The notes below the pieces were generated by a model, which was given only the letters and a program-made list of their open reading frames with translations, did not search any database and had not been told where the DNA came from. This document shows, piece after piece, positions 22,128 through 30,469 of a DNA stretch of 32,226 nt. Positions within the stretch are counted from its first letter, which is position 1. Every line of letters begins with the position of its first letter. The position numbers and the translations under genes were made by a program. The stretch is from Pseudomonadota bacterium (lineage in GTDB: Bacteria; Pseudomonadota; Gammaproteobacteria; Burkholderiales; Ferrovaceae): contig JAKBBG010000014.1 in the NCBI GenBank assembly GCA_021826025.1, positions 1 to 32,226 on the forward strand, given 5' to 3'.

Positions 22128-22442
22128 TCAGCGATCCGAAGGCGTTTCCGGAGCCGCGTTCTTGGGAAAGTCGACCCGGTCGCGCAACTCCTTGCCGGCC
22201 TTGAAATGGGGCACGTACTTTTCGGGCACGCGCACCTTTTCGCCGGTTTTGGGGTTGCGCCCCAGGCGGGGGGGCCGATGGTTCAGTCCGAAACTGCCAA
22301 AGCCGCGGATCTCGATGCGTTCCCCGGACACCAGGCTGTGGCTCATGGCGTCCAGGATCGTTTTCACCGCAAGTTCCGTGTCCTTGGCCACGAGCTGGGT
22401 ATAGCGGCTCGACAGCAGGCTGATGAGTTCGGACTTGGTCAT
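22128..22442 (-). CDS. ihfB: integration host factor subunit beta
   Basis: DNA-bending nucleoid protein that pairs with IhfA. The 104-residue product is a standard HU/IHF-family protein: [17 protein letters not shown] at the N-terminus, [20 protein letters not shown] in the beta arm with the intercalating Pro64, and [11 protein letters not shown] before the tail. The arm sequence and the neighbouring rpsA distinguish IhfB from HU and IhfA. It starts 21 bases after rpsA, as in E. coli, where rpsA and ihfB are also adjacent. Confidence 0.96.
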   Translation of the reverse strand: MTKSELISLLSSRYTQLVAKDTELAVKTILDAMSHSLVSGERIEIRGFGSFGLNHRPPRLGRNPKTGEKVRVPEKYVPHFKAGKELRDRVDFPKNAAPETPSDR

Positions 22443-22463
22443 GGATCCCCCCTGTTCTCTCCC

Positions 22464-24185
22464 TTAACCCTGGCCGCCGGAACCGGGCTGGCCGAGCTTG
22501 GCCTTGAGCAACGCGCCCAGGCTCGTGGTGCCCGCGTTGGCGGGCGCTTCCGCGGCCACCCGCTGCATGGCGGCATTTTCTTCCACCGCGTCGCGGGCCT
22601 TGACGGACAGGTTGATGGTGCGGTTCTTGCGATCGATGTTGAGCACCACCGCTTCCACGCTGTCCCCTTCGTTGAGGTGGGTGCGCAGGTCTTCCACGCG
22701 GTCGCGCGACACTTCGGAAGCGCGCAGGTAGCCTTCGATGTCGTCGCCCAGGTCGATCACGGCACCCTTGGCGTCCAGCGACTTGACCTTGCCTTTCACG
22801 AGGGAGCCCTTGTCATGGCTTGCCGTGAAATTGGTGAACGGGTCGCCCGAAAGCTGCTTGATGCCGAGCGAAATGCGTTCCCGTTCCACGTCGATGGACA
22901 GGATCATGGCTTCCACTTCGTCGCCCTTCTTGTAGTTGTGCACCGCCTCTTCGCCCGCCTGGTTCCAGGACAGGTCGGACAGGTGCACCAGGCCGTCGAT
23001 GCCGCCCGGCAGCCCGATGAAGACGCCGAAGTCGGTGATGGACTTGATCTGGCCGCGCACGCGGTCGTTCTTGTGGTAGTTCATGGAGAACTCTTCCCAC
23101 GGATTGGCGCGGCACTGCTTCATGCCAAGCGAGATCCGGCGGCGTTCCTCGTCGATTTCCAGGATCATCACTTCCACTTCGTCGCCCAGCTGCACCACCT
23201 TGGAGGGATGGACGTTCTTGTTGGTCCAGTCCATTTCCGACACGTGCACCAGGCCTTCGATGCCCTGCTCGATTTCCACGAACGCGCCATAGTCGGTCAG
23301 GTTGGTGACCTTGCCGAACAGGCGGGTGCGTTCGGGATAGCGGCGCGCCAGGCCCACCCAGGGGTCTTCGCCCAGCTGCTTGAGCCCGAGGGAGACGCGG
23401 TTCTTTTCCTGGTCGAACTTGAGCACCTTGGCTTCCACTTCGTCGCCCACGTTGAGCACTTCGGACGGATGCTTGACGCGGCGCCAGGCCAGGTCGGTGA
23501 TGTGCAGCAGGCCGTCGATGCCGCCCAGGTCCACGAACGCGCCGTAGTCGGTGATGTTCTTGACGATGCCTTTCACCACCGCGCCTTCCTTGAGGTTTTC
23601 AAGCAGGGTCTGGCGGTCGGCACCCTGGGTCGCTTCCATCACGGCGCGACGGGACACCACCACGTTGTTGCGCTTGCGGTCGAGCTTGATGACCTTGAAC
23701 TCCATTTCCTTGCCTTCGAAAGGCGTGGTGTCCTTGATCGGGCGCACGTCCACGAGCGAGCCGGGCAGGAAGGCGCGGATGCCGTTCACCATGACGGTGA
23801 GGCCGCCTTTCACTTTGCCCGTGACCACGCCTTGCACCAGCGTGCCCTTGGCGAGCGCGTCGTCCAGGTCGAGCCAGGCCGCGAGCCGCTTCGCCTTTTC
23901 CCGGGACAGGCGCGTGGAGCCGTAGCCGTCTTCCAGGGCGTCGATCGCGACTTTGACGAAATCGCCCACCTGGACTTCCAGTTCGCCGCGATCGTTCTTG
24001 AATTCTTCGATGGGAATCAGGCTTTCGGACTTGAGGCCCGCGTTCACCACCACCATGTTGGCGTCGATGCCGACCACTTCGGCCGTGATCACTTCGCCGG
24101 AGCGCATTTCCTGATGCGTGAGGCTTTCCTCGAAGAGGCTGGCAAAGCTCTCGAGGGAGGCCGTTGACTGCTGTGCTGTACTCAT
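22464..24185 (-). CDS. rpsA: 30S ribosomal protein S1
   Basis: RNA-binding ribosomal protein needed to recruit mRNAs with structured or weak leaders. The 573-residue product contains six S1 (OB-fold) repeats across residues about 30-545; the central copies carry repeated blocks such as [20 protein letters not shown] and [21 protein letters not shown]. coli S1 is 557 residues, so it is full length. The C-terminus ([18 protein letters not shown]) is Gly-rich. The ATG at 24185 has AAGG eight bases upstream. It is preceded by a 153-base leader with hairpins, the usual setting for S1 autoregulation. Confidence 0.97.
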   Translation of the reverse strand: MSTAQQSTASLESFASLFEESLTHQEMRSGEVITAEVVGIDANMVVVNAGLKSESLIPIEEFKNDRGELEVQVGDFVKVAIDALEDGYGSTRLSREKAKRLAAWLDLDDALAKGTLVQGVVTGKVKGGLTVMVNGIRAFLPGSLVDVRPIKDTTPFEGKEMEFKVIKLDRKRNNVVVSRRAVMEATQGADRQTLLENLKEGAVVKGIVKNITDYGAFVDLGGIDGLLHITDLAWRRVKHPSEVLNVGDEVEAKVLKFDQEKNRVSLGLKQLGEDPWVGLARRYPERTRLFGKVTNLTDYGAFVEIEQGIEGLVHVSEMDWTNKNVHPSKVVQLGDEVEVMILEIDEERRRISLGMKQCRANPWEEFSMNYHKNDRVRGQIKSITDFGVFIGLPGGIDGLVHLSDLSWNQAGEEAVHNYKKGDEVEAMILSIDVERERISLGIKQLSGDPFTNFTASHDKGSLVKGKVKSLDAKGAVIDLGDDIEGYLRASEVSRDRVEDLRTHLNEGDSVEAVVLNIDRKNRTINLSVKARDAVEENAAMQRVAAEAPANAGTTSLGALLKAKLGQPGSGGQG

Positions 24186-24338
24186 GTTGACTACCTTCGT
24201 TTCGGTTCCTTCGCCCGCCGCGATGCGGGGTCTGTTGAAAAAGGAAGCTCCGCCGGCGCCTTGCCGTCATGCCCTGAATCGCGCAGGGCCGACTGCCGTC
24301 GGGGGGCGGCCCTCAGGCCGCCGTCTTCCGCTCCAAAA
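24186..24338 (-). promoter_or_regulatory. rpsA leader / cmk-rpsA intergenic region with two hairpins
   Basis: This 153-base gap contains, in order of transcription, a 7-base-pair stem with a 4-base loop (24305-24322, GGCGGCC paired with GGCCGCC) and a 6-base-pair stem with a 7-base loop (24271-24289, GCCCTG paired with CAGGGC). An A/G-rich tract and the rpsA start follow. Neither stem has a T-run, so they are not classical terminators of cmk. E. coli S1 represses its own translation through a structured leader; a similar role here is plausible but unproven. No confident promoter was found. Confidence 0.45.
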
Positions 24339-25001
24339 TCAGGACGGGGCCGCCGCTGCTGCCGCATACCAGGCGAGCACCCGGGCCACCGCTTGTTCGA
24401 TGGTCAGGTGCGTGGTATCCAGCAGCAAGGCGCTTCCCTGCTGCAAAGGCGCCACGGCCCGGGAAGCGTCCCTGGCGTCGCGCGCTTCGATGTCCCGCAA
24501 AAGGACCTGCATGTTAGCAGGTATTCCCTTATTCATCAACTGGTTATAACGCCGCTCCGCGCGCACGGGCACGCTCGCGGTCAAAAACACCTTGAGCGCG
24601 GCATCGGGAAACACCACCGACCCCATGTCGCGCCCGTCGGCCACGAGGCCGGGGGGCTGCCGGAACGCGCGCTGGCGCAGCAGCAGGCCGGCCCGCACCG
24701 CCGGCACGGCCGCCACCAGGGAAGCGTCCCGGCTGCATGCCTCGCTCCGGATGTCTTCGGTAACCACCTGTTCTTCAAGGTAAATATCTCCGGCGTCAAA
24801 ACGCACCGGAAGGGCGGCCGCCAGCGGCCCGAGGGCGCCGGCGTCTTCCAGGCCCACGCCGGCCCGCTGCGCCGCCAGCGCCGTGACCCGGTATAGGGCG
24901 CCGCTGTCGAGGTAGTGGAACCCCAGCCGGCCCGCCACGCGCTCGGCCACCGTCCCCTTGCCGGAGGCGGACGGGCCGTCGATGGCGATGACCGGGATCA
25001 T
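24339..25001 (-). CDS. cmk: cytidylate kinase
   Basis: Phosphorylates CMP and dCMP with ATP. The 220-residue product has the P-loop GPSASGKGT (residues 9-17), the DG-R motif [15 protein letters not shown] and the lid/arginine region [13 protein letters not shown]. The start at 25001 ([11 protein letters not shown]) overlaps the aroA stop (ATGA); the frame continues open upstream but only inside aroA. The order aroA-cmk-rpsA resembles that around E. coli aroA, cmk and rpsA. Confidence 0.96.
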   Translation of the reverse strand: MIPVIAIDGPSASGKGTVAERVAGRLGFHYLDSGALYRVTALAAQRAGVGLEDAGALGPLAAALPVRFDAGDIYLEEQVVTEDIRSEACSRDASLVAAVPAVRAGLLLRQRAFRQPPGLVADGRDMGSVVFPDAALKVFLTASVPVRAERRYNQLMNKGIPANMQVLLRDIEARDARDASRAVAPLQQGSALLLDTTHLTIEQAVARVLAWYAAAAAAPS

Positions 25002-26305
25002 GCGGTTTCGAGCTGGAGGCCCGCCCGGGCCGCGAGCGCCGCGAAGCCGGGAAAGGAGGTGGCCACGTTGGCGCATTCGCGGATGGTGAGCGGGGCGCCG
25101 GCGCGCAGGGCCGCCATGGCGAAGCTCATGGCGATGCGGTGGTCGCCCCGGCTCTCGATGACGCCCCCGCCGTAGGGCCGGCCGCCTTCGATCACCATGC
25201 CGTCCGGCGTGGGCTGCGCATCGATGCCGAGCGCCTGCAGGCCGTCGGCCATGACCTGGATGCGATCGCTTTCCTTCACCCGCAGCTCCTCAGCGCCCGT
25301 CACCACGGTCCGTCCCTGGGCGTTGGCCGCCGCCACGAACAGGGCGGGAAATTCGTCGATGGCGAGCGCCACCAGGGATTCCGGCACCGCGATGCCGCGC
25401 AGCGGGGCGTGGCGCACCCGGATGTCGGCCACCGGCTCGCCGCCCGCCAGGCGCTCGTTGTGCAGGGTGAGGTCGGCGCCCATGAGCTTCAGGATGTCGA
25501 TGATGCCGGTGCGGGTGGGGTTGATCCCCACCCCGGTCAGGGTCAGGTCGGAGCCGGGCGCGATGGCCGCACCCACCATGAAGAACGCCGCCGAGGAAAT
25601 GTCCGCCGGCACCTCGATGGGCGTGGCCGTGAGTTCGCCCTGGCCGCGCAGGCGGGCCGTGGCCCCTTCGCGCGCCACCGGGTAGCCGAAGGCGGCCAGC
25701 ATGCGCTCGGTGTGGTCGCGCGTGGGTTCGGGTTCGGTGACCGAGGTTTCGCCCACGGCATAGAGTCCCGCCAGCAGGACGGCGGATTTCACCTGGGCGC
25801 TCGCCACCGGCAGGTCGTAGTGGATGCCGTGCAGCGGCGGCGAGGGCAGGATGCGCAGCGGCGGCAGGCCGCCCGCCTCGGTTTCGATGCGCGCCCCCAT
25901 GCGGGACAGGGGCTGCGCCACGCGGCCCATGGGGCGGCGGCGCAGGCTGTCGTCCCCGGTGAGGGTCGCCGCGAATCCCTGGCCTGCCAGCAGGCCCGCG
26001 AGCAGGCGCATGGAGGTGCCGGAGTTGCCGCAGTCGAGCGGCCGTCCGGGCGCCTTGAGGCCGTTCTTGCCCACCCCGTGCACCCGCACCCGGCCCTGTT
26101 CCGGCCCGTCGATGCGCACGCCCATGGCGCGAAAGGCGTTCATGGTGGCGAGCGCGTCCTCGCCTTCCAGGAAGCCCGAAATTTCCGTCACGCCCCGGGC
26201 GATGGCGCCCAGCATGATGGCGCGGTGGGAAATGGATTTGTCGCCGGGAACCCGCAAGGTTCCCTGCAGCGCCCCGCCGGGGCGCACGTGGTAAGTGTGG
26301 TCCAT
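24998..26305 (-). CDS. aroA: 3-phosphoshikimate 1-carboxyvinyltransferase (EPSP synthase)
   Basis: Transfers the enolpyruvyl group of PEP to shikimate 3-phosphate in the chorismate pathway. The 435-residue product has the two-domain fold with [18 protein letters not shown] (residues 22-39), [20 protein letters not shown] and the C-terminal [15 protein letters not shown] and [15 protein letters not shown]. The start is 4 bases after the tyrA stop codon, and the end overlaps cmk. The [12 protein letters not shown] segment is a class I-like arrangement; classification for glyphosate sensitivity was not attempted. Confidence 0.97.
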   Translation of the reverse strand: MDHTYHVRPGGALQGTLRVPGDKSISHRAIMLGAIARGVTEISGFLEGEDALATMNAFRAMGVRIDGPEQGRVRVHGVGKNGLKAPGRPLDCGNSGTSMRLLAGLLAGQGFAATLTGDDSLRRRPMGRVAQPLSRMGARIETEAGGLPPLRILPSPPLHGIHYDLPVASAQVKSAVLLAGLYAVGETSVTEPEPTRDHTERMLAAFGYPVAREGATARLRGQGELTATPIEVPADISSAAFFMVGAAIAPGSDLTLTGVGINPTRTGIIDILKLMGADLTLHNERLAGGEPVADIRVRHAPLRGIAVPESLVALAIDEFPALFVAAANAQGRTVVTGAEELRVKESDRIQVMADGLQALGIDAQPTPDGMVIEGGRPYGGGVIESRGDHRIAMSFAMAALRAGAPLTIRECANVATSFPGFAALAARAGLQLETA

Positions 26306-26309
26306 GGGT

Positions 26310-27197
26310 CTACTCGGGCGGTTCGTTCCAGTTGCGCCGCGCTTCCCGCGCCAGCCGGAAAAAGGTTTCCAGGGCGGCGCCGTCCTCGCGCGCCAGCAGG
26401 TCGGCCAGGCGGTCCAGCTGGTCGCGGTAGCGGGCGATTTCGAGCAGCAGCACGTCGCGGTTGGCGAGGCTGATGTCGCGCCACATTTCCGGGCTGCTCG
26501 CGGCGATGCGCGTGAAATCCCGGAAGCCGCCCGCAGCGAAGCGGAAGAACGTGTCCGCGTCCACGCGCGAGGCGATGTCGTGCACCAGGGCGAAGCTCAG
26601 CAGGTGCGGCAGGTGGCTCACCACGCCGAAAATGGCGTCGTGGCGCGCCACCGACATCTCCTCCACGTGCGCGCCGCAGGCCTCCCAGCATTTGCGCATG
26701 ATGTCGCGCGGCAGTTCGTCGCTGCCTTCCGCGGGCGTGAGCACCACGGAGTGGTCGTGGAACAGGTCGGCGCGGGCGGCGCGCACGCCGCTGTGTTCGG
26801 AGCCGGCGATGGGATGGCCCGGCACGAACCGTTCGAAGGCGGGCCCCAGGGCCGCGCGCGCGGCGCGCACCACGGACGCCTTGGTGCTGCCCACGTCGGT
26901 GATGATGGCCGTGGGGCTCAGGGCCGGCGCCGCCGCTTCCAGCACGTCCCCGACCTGCCCCACCGGCACCGCCACCAGCACCACGTCGGCCTCGCGCACG
27001 GCCGCGGCGACGTCGTGCGCGACCGTGTCCACCACGCCCAGGTGGCGGGCGGCCGCAAGGTTCACTTCGTCGCGGTCGTAGCCCACGATGCGGATTTCCC
27101 CGACCGCCTCGCGCAGGGCGAGCGCGAAGGAGCCGCCGATGAGGCCGACCCCGATGACGGCGAGGCGGCGCGGCGGTTTGCTGAAATCGTCCGTCAT
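26310..27197 (-). CDS. tyrA: prephenate dehydrogenase (TyrA family)
   Basis: Oxidatively decarboxylates prephenate (or arogenate) to the tyrosine precursor. The 295-residue product is single-function: NAD-binding AVIGVGLIGGSFALALREA at 14-32, the active-site block PGHPIAGSEHSGVRAA and the helical dimerisation domain with HDAIFGVVSHLPHLLSF. No chorismate mutase or ACT domain is fused. It starts 3 bases after hisC and lies 4 bases before aroA. Whether prephenate or arogenate, NAD or NADP, is preferred cannot be read from the sequence. Confidence 0.94.
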   Translation of the reverse strand: MTDDFSKPPRRLAVIGVGLIGGSFALALREAVGEIRIVGYDRDEVNLAAARHLGVVDTVAHDVAAAVREADVVLVAVPVGQVGDVLEAAAPALSPTAIITDVGSTKASVVRAARAALGPAFERFVPGHPIAGSEHSGVRAARADLFHDHSVVLTPAEGSDELPRDIMRKCWEACGAHVEEMSVARHDAIFGVVSHLPHLLSFALVHDIASRVDADTFFRFAAGGFRDFTRIAASSPEMWRDISLANRDVLLLEIARYRDQLDRLADLLAREDGAALETFFRLAREARRNWNEPPE

Positions 27198-27200
27198 GGC

Positions 27201-28304
27201 CTAGGCGGCCTCGGCGAGCGCGCGCTCGAGGGCGGCGAGGCAGGCGGCGTTCTCTTCCGGCAGGCCCACCGTCACGCGCAGGTGGCGCGGCATGCGGTAG
27301 CCCGCCACCGGCCGCACGATGAGGCCCTGGCGCAGCAGGGACTGGTAGATGCGGGCGGCCTCCCCCACTTCCACCGACAGGAAATTGCCGTAGGAGGGAA
27401 TGAAGGGCAGTCCCAGGCGGCGGAAGCCCTGGGCGAGCTGTTCGAGTCCGGCCGCATTGAGCTGCCGCGTGCGTTCCAGGAAAGGCTCGTCCTCCAGGGC
27501 GGCGCGTGCCGCCGCCAGGGCGAGCGAGCTCACGTTGAAGGGCTGGCGCACGCGGTTCATGAGGTCGGTCACGGCGGGCCGGGCCAGCCCGAAGCCCACG
27601 CGCAGGCCGGCAAGCCCGTAAGCCTTGGAAAAGGTCCGGGAAATGAGGAGGTTGGGCAGCAGGGACAGCCAGGCCACGGCGTCGTAGCGCTGCCCGGGCC
27701 CGAGGTATTCGGTGTAGGCCTCGTCCAGCACGATCAGCACGTGGGGCGGCACGCGCCGCAGGGCGGCCAGCAGTTCCGGCCCGTGGATCAGGGTGCCGGT
27801 GGGATTGTTGGGATTGGCCACGAACAGGATGCGGGTGTCCGGCCGGATCGCGCCCGTCAGGGCGTCCAGGTCGTGGGCAAAGGCGCGCGCCGGCACTTCG
27901 ATGCCGGCCGCCCCCACCGCCTGGGTCACCAGGGGGTAGACCGCGAAGGCGTGTTCGGAAAACACCGCCGACGTGCCGGGGCCCAGGAACGTGCGGGCCG
28001 CGAGTTCCAGCACGTCGTTGGATCCGTTGCCCAGCACCACGTGCTCGCGCGTGAGCGCGAAGCGCTCGGCGAGCGCGCTTTTGAGTTCGAACCCGTTGCC
28101 GTCCGGATAGAGCGCGAGGTCCGGCAGCGCCTCACGGATGGCCTGCAGCGCCCGGGGGCTCGGCCCCAGGGGGTTTTCGTTGGAGGCGAGCTTGATGATG
28201 CGCGACAGGCCAAGCTCCCGCTGCAGTTCGGAAATGGGCTTGCCCGGCTGATAGGGCGCTATGCCCCGGATATGGCCGGGGACGAGTTCGCACAGGTCGG
28301 TCAT
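27201..28304 (-). CDS. hisC: histidinol-phosphate / aromatic aminotransferase (HisC family)
   Basis: Fold type I PLP aminotransferase. The 367-residue product has KLASNENPLGPSPRA near the N-terminus, FVANPNNPTGT, DEAYTEYL, and the Schiff-base Lys227 in SRTFSKAYGLAGLRVG with the phosphate-binding Arg nearby. The family is HisC, but the gene stands between pheA and tyrA, so transamination of phenylpyruvate, hydroxyphenylpyruvate or prephenate is at least as likely as a histidine role; a second hisC may exist in the his operon. The start at 28304 overlaps the pheA stop (ATGA); the longer open frame upstream is inside pheA. Confidence 0.92.
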   Translation of the reverse strand: MTDLCELVPGHIRGIAPYQPGKPISELQRELGLSRIIKLASNENPLGPSPRALQAIREALPDLALYPDGNGFELKSALAERFALTREHVVLGNGSNDVLELAARTFLGPGTSAVFSEHAFAVYPLVTQAVGAAGIEVPARAFAHDLDALTGAIRPDTRILFVANPNNPTGTLIHGPELLAALRRVPPHVLIVLDEAYTEYLGPGQRYDAVAWLSLLPNLLISRTFSKAYGLAGLRVGFGLARPAVTDLMNRVRQPFNVSSLALAAARAALEDEPFLERTRQLNAAGLEQLAQGFRRLGLPFIPSYGNFLSVEVGEAARIYQSLLRQGLIVRPVAGYRMPRHLRVTVGLPEENAACLAALERALAEAA

Positions 28305-29389
28305 AGGACGGCGGCCGGGTAGCACCCCAGCACTTTGCAGTAGGAGGCTTTTTCCTCGATTTCTCGGATCGCTTCCGCCACGGGGCCGTCGCTGCAATGC
28401 CCTTCCATGTCCACGAAAAACACGTATTCCCACAGGGCCGTGCGCGAAGGCCGGGACTCGAGGCGCGTCAGGCTCACGCCGTGCTGCGCGAGCGGGGTGA
28501 GCAGCTCGTGGATGGCGCCGGGCCGGTTGCGGGTGGCGAGCACCAGGGACGTTTTGTCTTGGCCCGAAGGTCCGGGGATTTCCGGCCCCAGCACGAGGAA
28601 GCGGGTGGTGTTGGTGGCTTCGTCCTCGATGTCGGCGGAAAGCACCCGCAGGCCGTAGCGCTCGCCCGCGAGTTCGCCCGCGATGGCGGCCGCGTCGGCG
28701 GATTCGGCGGCCAGGCGCGCCGCTTCCGCGTTGCTGGCCACCGCCACGCGTTCCGCCTGCGGCAGGTTGGCGTTGAGCCAGTGCTGGCACTGGCCCAGGG
28801 ACTGGCTGTGGGAAAACACGCGCCGCACGTCCTTGAGGTGCGCGACACCCGGAGGGGAGAGCAGCTGGTGGCGGATGCGCAGCTGGATTTCGCCGCACAC
28901 CTTGAGCGGCGTTTCGACCATGAGGTCGAGCGTGCGCCCCACCGCCCCTTCCGTGGAGTTTTCCACGGGCACCACGGCGAAATCCGAGCGGCCCGTTTCC
29001 GCCGCGCGGAACACGTCTTCCAGGGAGGCGCAGCCCAGGGTTTTGGCCGCATGGCCGAAGTGGCGCACGGCCGCCGCTTCCGAATAGGTGCCGGAAGGGC
29101 CCAGGCAGGCCACGCTGATGGGGCGCTCGAAGGCGAGGCAGGCGGACATGATTTCGCGGAACAGGAACGCCACCGTGTCGCCCGAAAGGGGCCCGGGATT
29201 GCGCTCGCGCACGCCCCGCAGCACCTGCGCTTCGCGCTCCGGACGGTACAGGACGCCGGTCTTGAGCTGCCCGATGTCCCCCGCGGCGCGGGCGCGCGCG
29301 TTGATCAGGCCCAGGATTTCAAGATCGATGCGATCGATCTCCTGGCGCAGCGATTGCAGCGTTTTTTCCGGTTTCTGGTCGTCAGCCAT
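28301..29389 (-). CDS. pheA: bifunctional chorismate mutase / prephenate dehydratase (P-protein)
   Basis: Converts chorismate to prephenate and then to phenylpyruvate for phenylalanine. Domains of the 362-residue product in order: AroQ-type chorismate mutase (about 5-95, LRQEIDRIDLEILGLINARA), prephenate dehydratase (about 96-275, starting VACLGPSGTYSEAAA and containing the catalytic TTRF in NTTRFLVLG), and a C-terminal ACT domain (about 280-355, LTRLESRPSRTALWEYVFF) with the ESRP motif that binds phenylalanine. Feedback inhibition by Phe is therefore expected. The ATG at 29389 overlaps serC by 8 bases. Confidence 0.96.
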   Translation of the reverse strand: MADDQKPEKTLQSLRQEIDRIDLEILGLINARARAAGDIGQLKTGVLYRPEREAQVLRGVRERNPGPLSGDTVAFLFREIMSACLAFERPISVACLGPSGTYSEAAAVRHFGHAAKTLGCASLEDVFRAAETGRSDFAVVPVENSTEGAVGRTLDLMVETPLKVCGEIQLRIRHQLLSPPGVAHLKDVRRVFSHSQSLGQCQHWLNANLPQAERVAVASNAEAARLAAESADAAAIAGELAGERYGLRVLSADIEDEATNTTRFLVLGPEIPGPSGQDKTSLVLATRNRPGAIHELLTPLAQHGVSLTRLESRPSRTALWEYVFFVDMEGHCSDGPVAEAIREIEEKASYCKVLGCYPAAVL

Positions 29390-30461
29390 AGCGGCGCTCG
29401 AAATCTGCCATGAAGGTTGTCAGCGCGTTCACGCCTTCCACTGGCATTGCATTGTAGATGGATGCGCGCATCCCGCCTACCACCCGGTGCCCGCGCAGCT
29501 GGTGCAGCCCGTGCCGGTCGGCCTCCTTGAGGAAGGTTTCGTCCAGGGAAGGCTCGCGCAGGTGGAACGGCACGTTCATGCGCGAACGGTCTTCGCGCTT
29601 GACCTGGGTGCGGTAGAACTCGCTGCGGTCGAGAAAATCGTACAGCAGGGCCGACTTCTCGAGGTTGCGCCGCTCCATGGCGGCAAGCCCGCCCTGGCGC
29701 TTGATCCACTGGAACACCAGGCCCGCCACCCAGATGGTGAAGGTGGGCGGCGTGTTGAGCATGGAATGGGCATGGGCCTGGCTGTGGTAGTCCATGAGGA
29801 AAGGCGTGCCGGGGGCGGCGGGCTTGAGCAGGTCGTCCCGGACGATGGCGATGCTCAGTCCCGCCGGGCCGATGTTTTTCTGCGCCCCCGCGTAAATGAG
29901 GCCGAAGCGCGACACGTCCACGGGCCGCGACAGGAAATGGGAGGACATGTCCACCACCAGGGGAACGCTGCCCACGTCGGGAATCCAGAAAAACTCCAGC
30001 CCGTCGATGGTTTCGTTGGAACAGTAGTGGACGTAGGCGGCCTTGGGGTCGAGGCGCCAGTCGGACTGGTCGGGAATGGCGCAGAACCGGTCGATGCGGT
30101 TGGACGCCGCGATGTTGACGTTGCAGTAGCGGCGCCCTTCCTCGATGGCGCGGTAGGACCAGTAGCCGGTTTCGATGTAGTCGGCCCGCGTGTTGCCCTG
30201 CAGCAGGTTGAGGGGAATCATGTCCCAGTGGGCGCTCGCCCCTTCCTGGCAGAACACGATGCGGTAGTGGTCGGGAATGGCGAGCAGTTCGCGCAGGTCG
30301 ACTTCGGCCTGGGACAGGATGCCCGCGAACTCCGGGCCGCGGTGGCTCAGTTCCATGACCGACATGCCGGTGCCGCGCCAGTCGGGCAATTCCTGCTGCA
30401 CCTGGTAAATGACTTCCGAGGGGAGCGTCGCGGGCCCCGCCGAGAAATTGAACGATCGCAT
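29382..30461 (-). CDS. serC: phosphoserine aminotransferase
   Basis: PLP enzyme that makes O-phosphoserine from 3-phosphohydroxypyruvate (serine pathway) and also acts in pyridoxal phosphate synthesis. The 359-residue product has MELSHRGPEF for substrate phosphate binding, Trp101, Thr151, Asp171 (VVDMSSHF) and the Schiff-base Lys195 in YAGAQKNIGPAG. The C-terminal GHRVVGGMRASIYNAMP is also intact. One feature is odd: the usual QGGAS-x-QF loop reads QEGASAHW at 72-79. The start at 30461 has GAAGGA four bases upstream and is 8 bases after gyrA. The gyrA-serC-pheA order is typical of betaproteobacteria. Confidence 0.95.
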   Translation of the reverse strand: MRSFNFSAGPATLPSEVIYQVQQELPDWRGTGMSVMELSHRGPEFAGILSQAEVDLRELLAIPDHYRIVFCQEGASAHWDMIPLNLLQGNTRADYIETGYWSYRAIEEGRRYCNVNIAASNRIDRFCAIPDQSDWRLDPKAAYVHYCSNETIDGLEFFWIPDVGSVPLVVDMSSHFLSRPVDVSRFGLIYAGAQKNIGPAGLSIAIVRDDLLKPAAPGTPFLMDYHSQAHAHSMLNTPPTFTIWVAGLVFQWIKRQGGLAAMERRNLEKSALLYDFLDRSEFYRTQVKREDRSRMNVPFHLREPSLDETFLKEADRHGLHQLRGHRVVGGMRASIYNAMPVEGVNALTTFMADFERRYG

Positions 30462-30469
30462 GGGGTCCT

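Noticed and set aside
20544-24167. 1207-codon open frame on the plus strand spanning lapB to rpsA
   Set aside because: It crosses five well-identified genes on the other strand and shows no motif; long antisense frames arise from GC-rich codon bias.
26295-28322. 675-codon plus-strand frame opposite tyrA and hisC
   Set aside because: Antisense shadow with low-complexity His/Gly/Arg content and no plausible start context.
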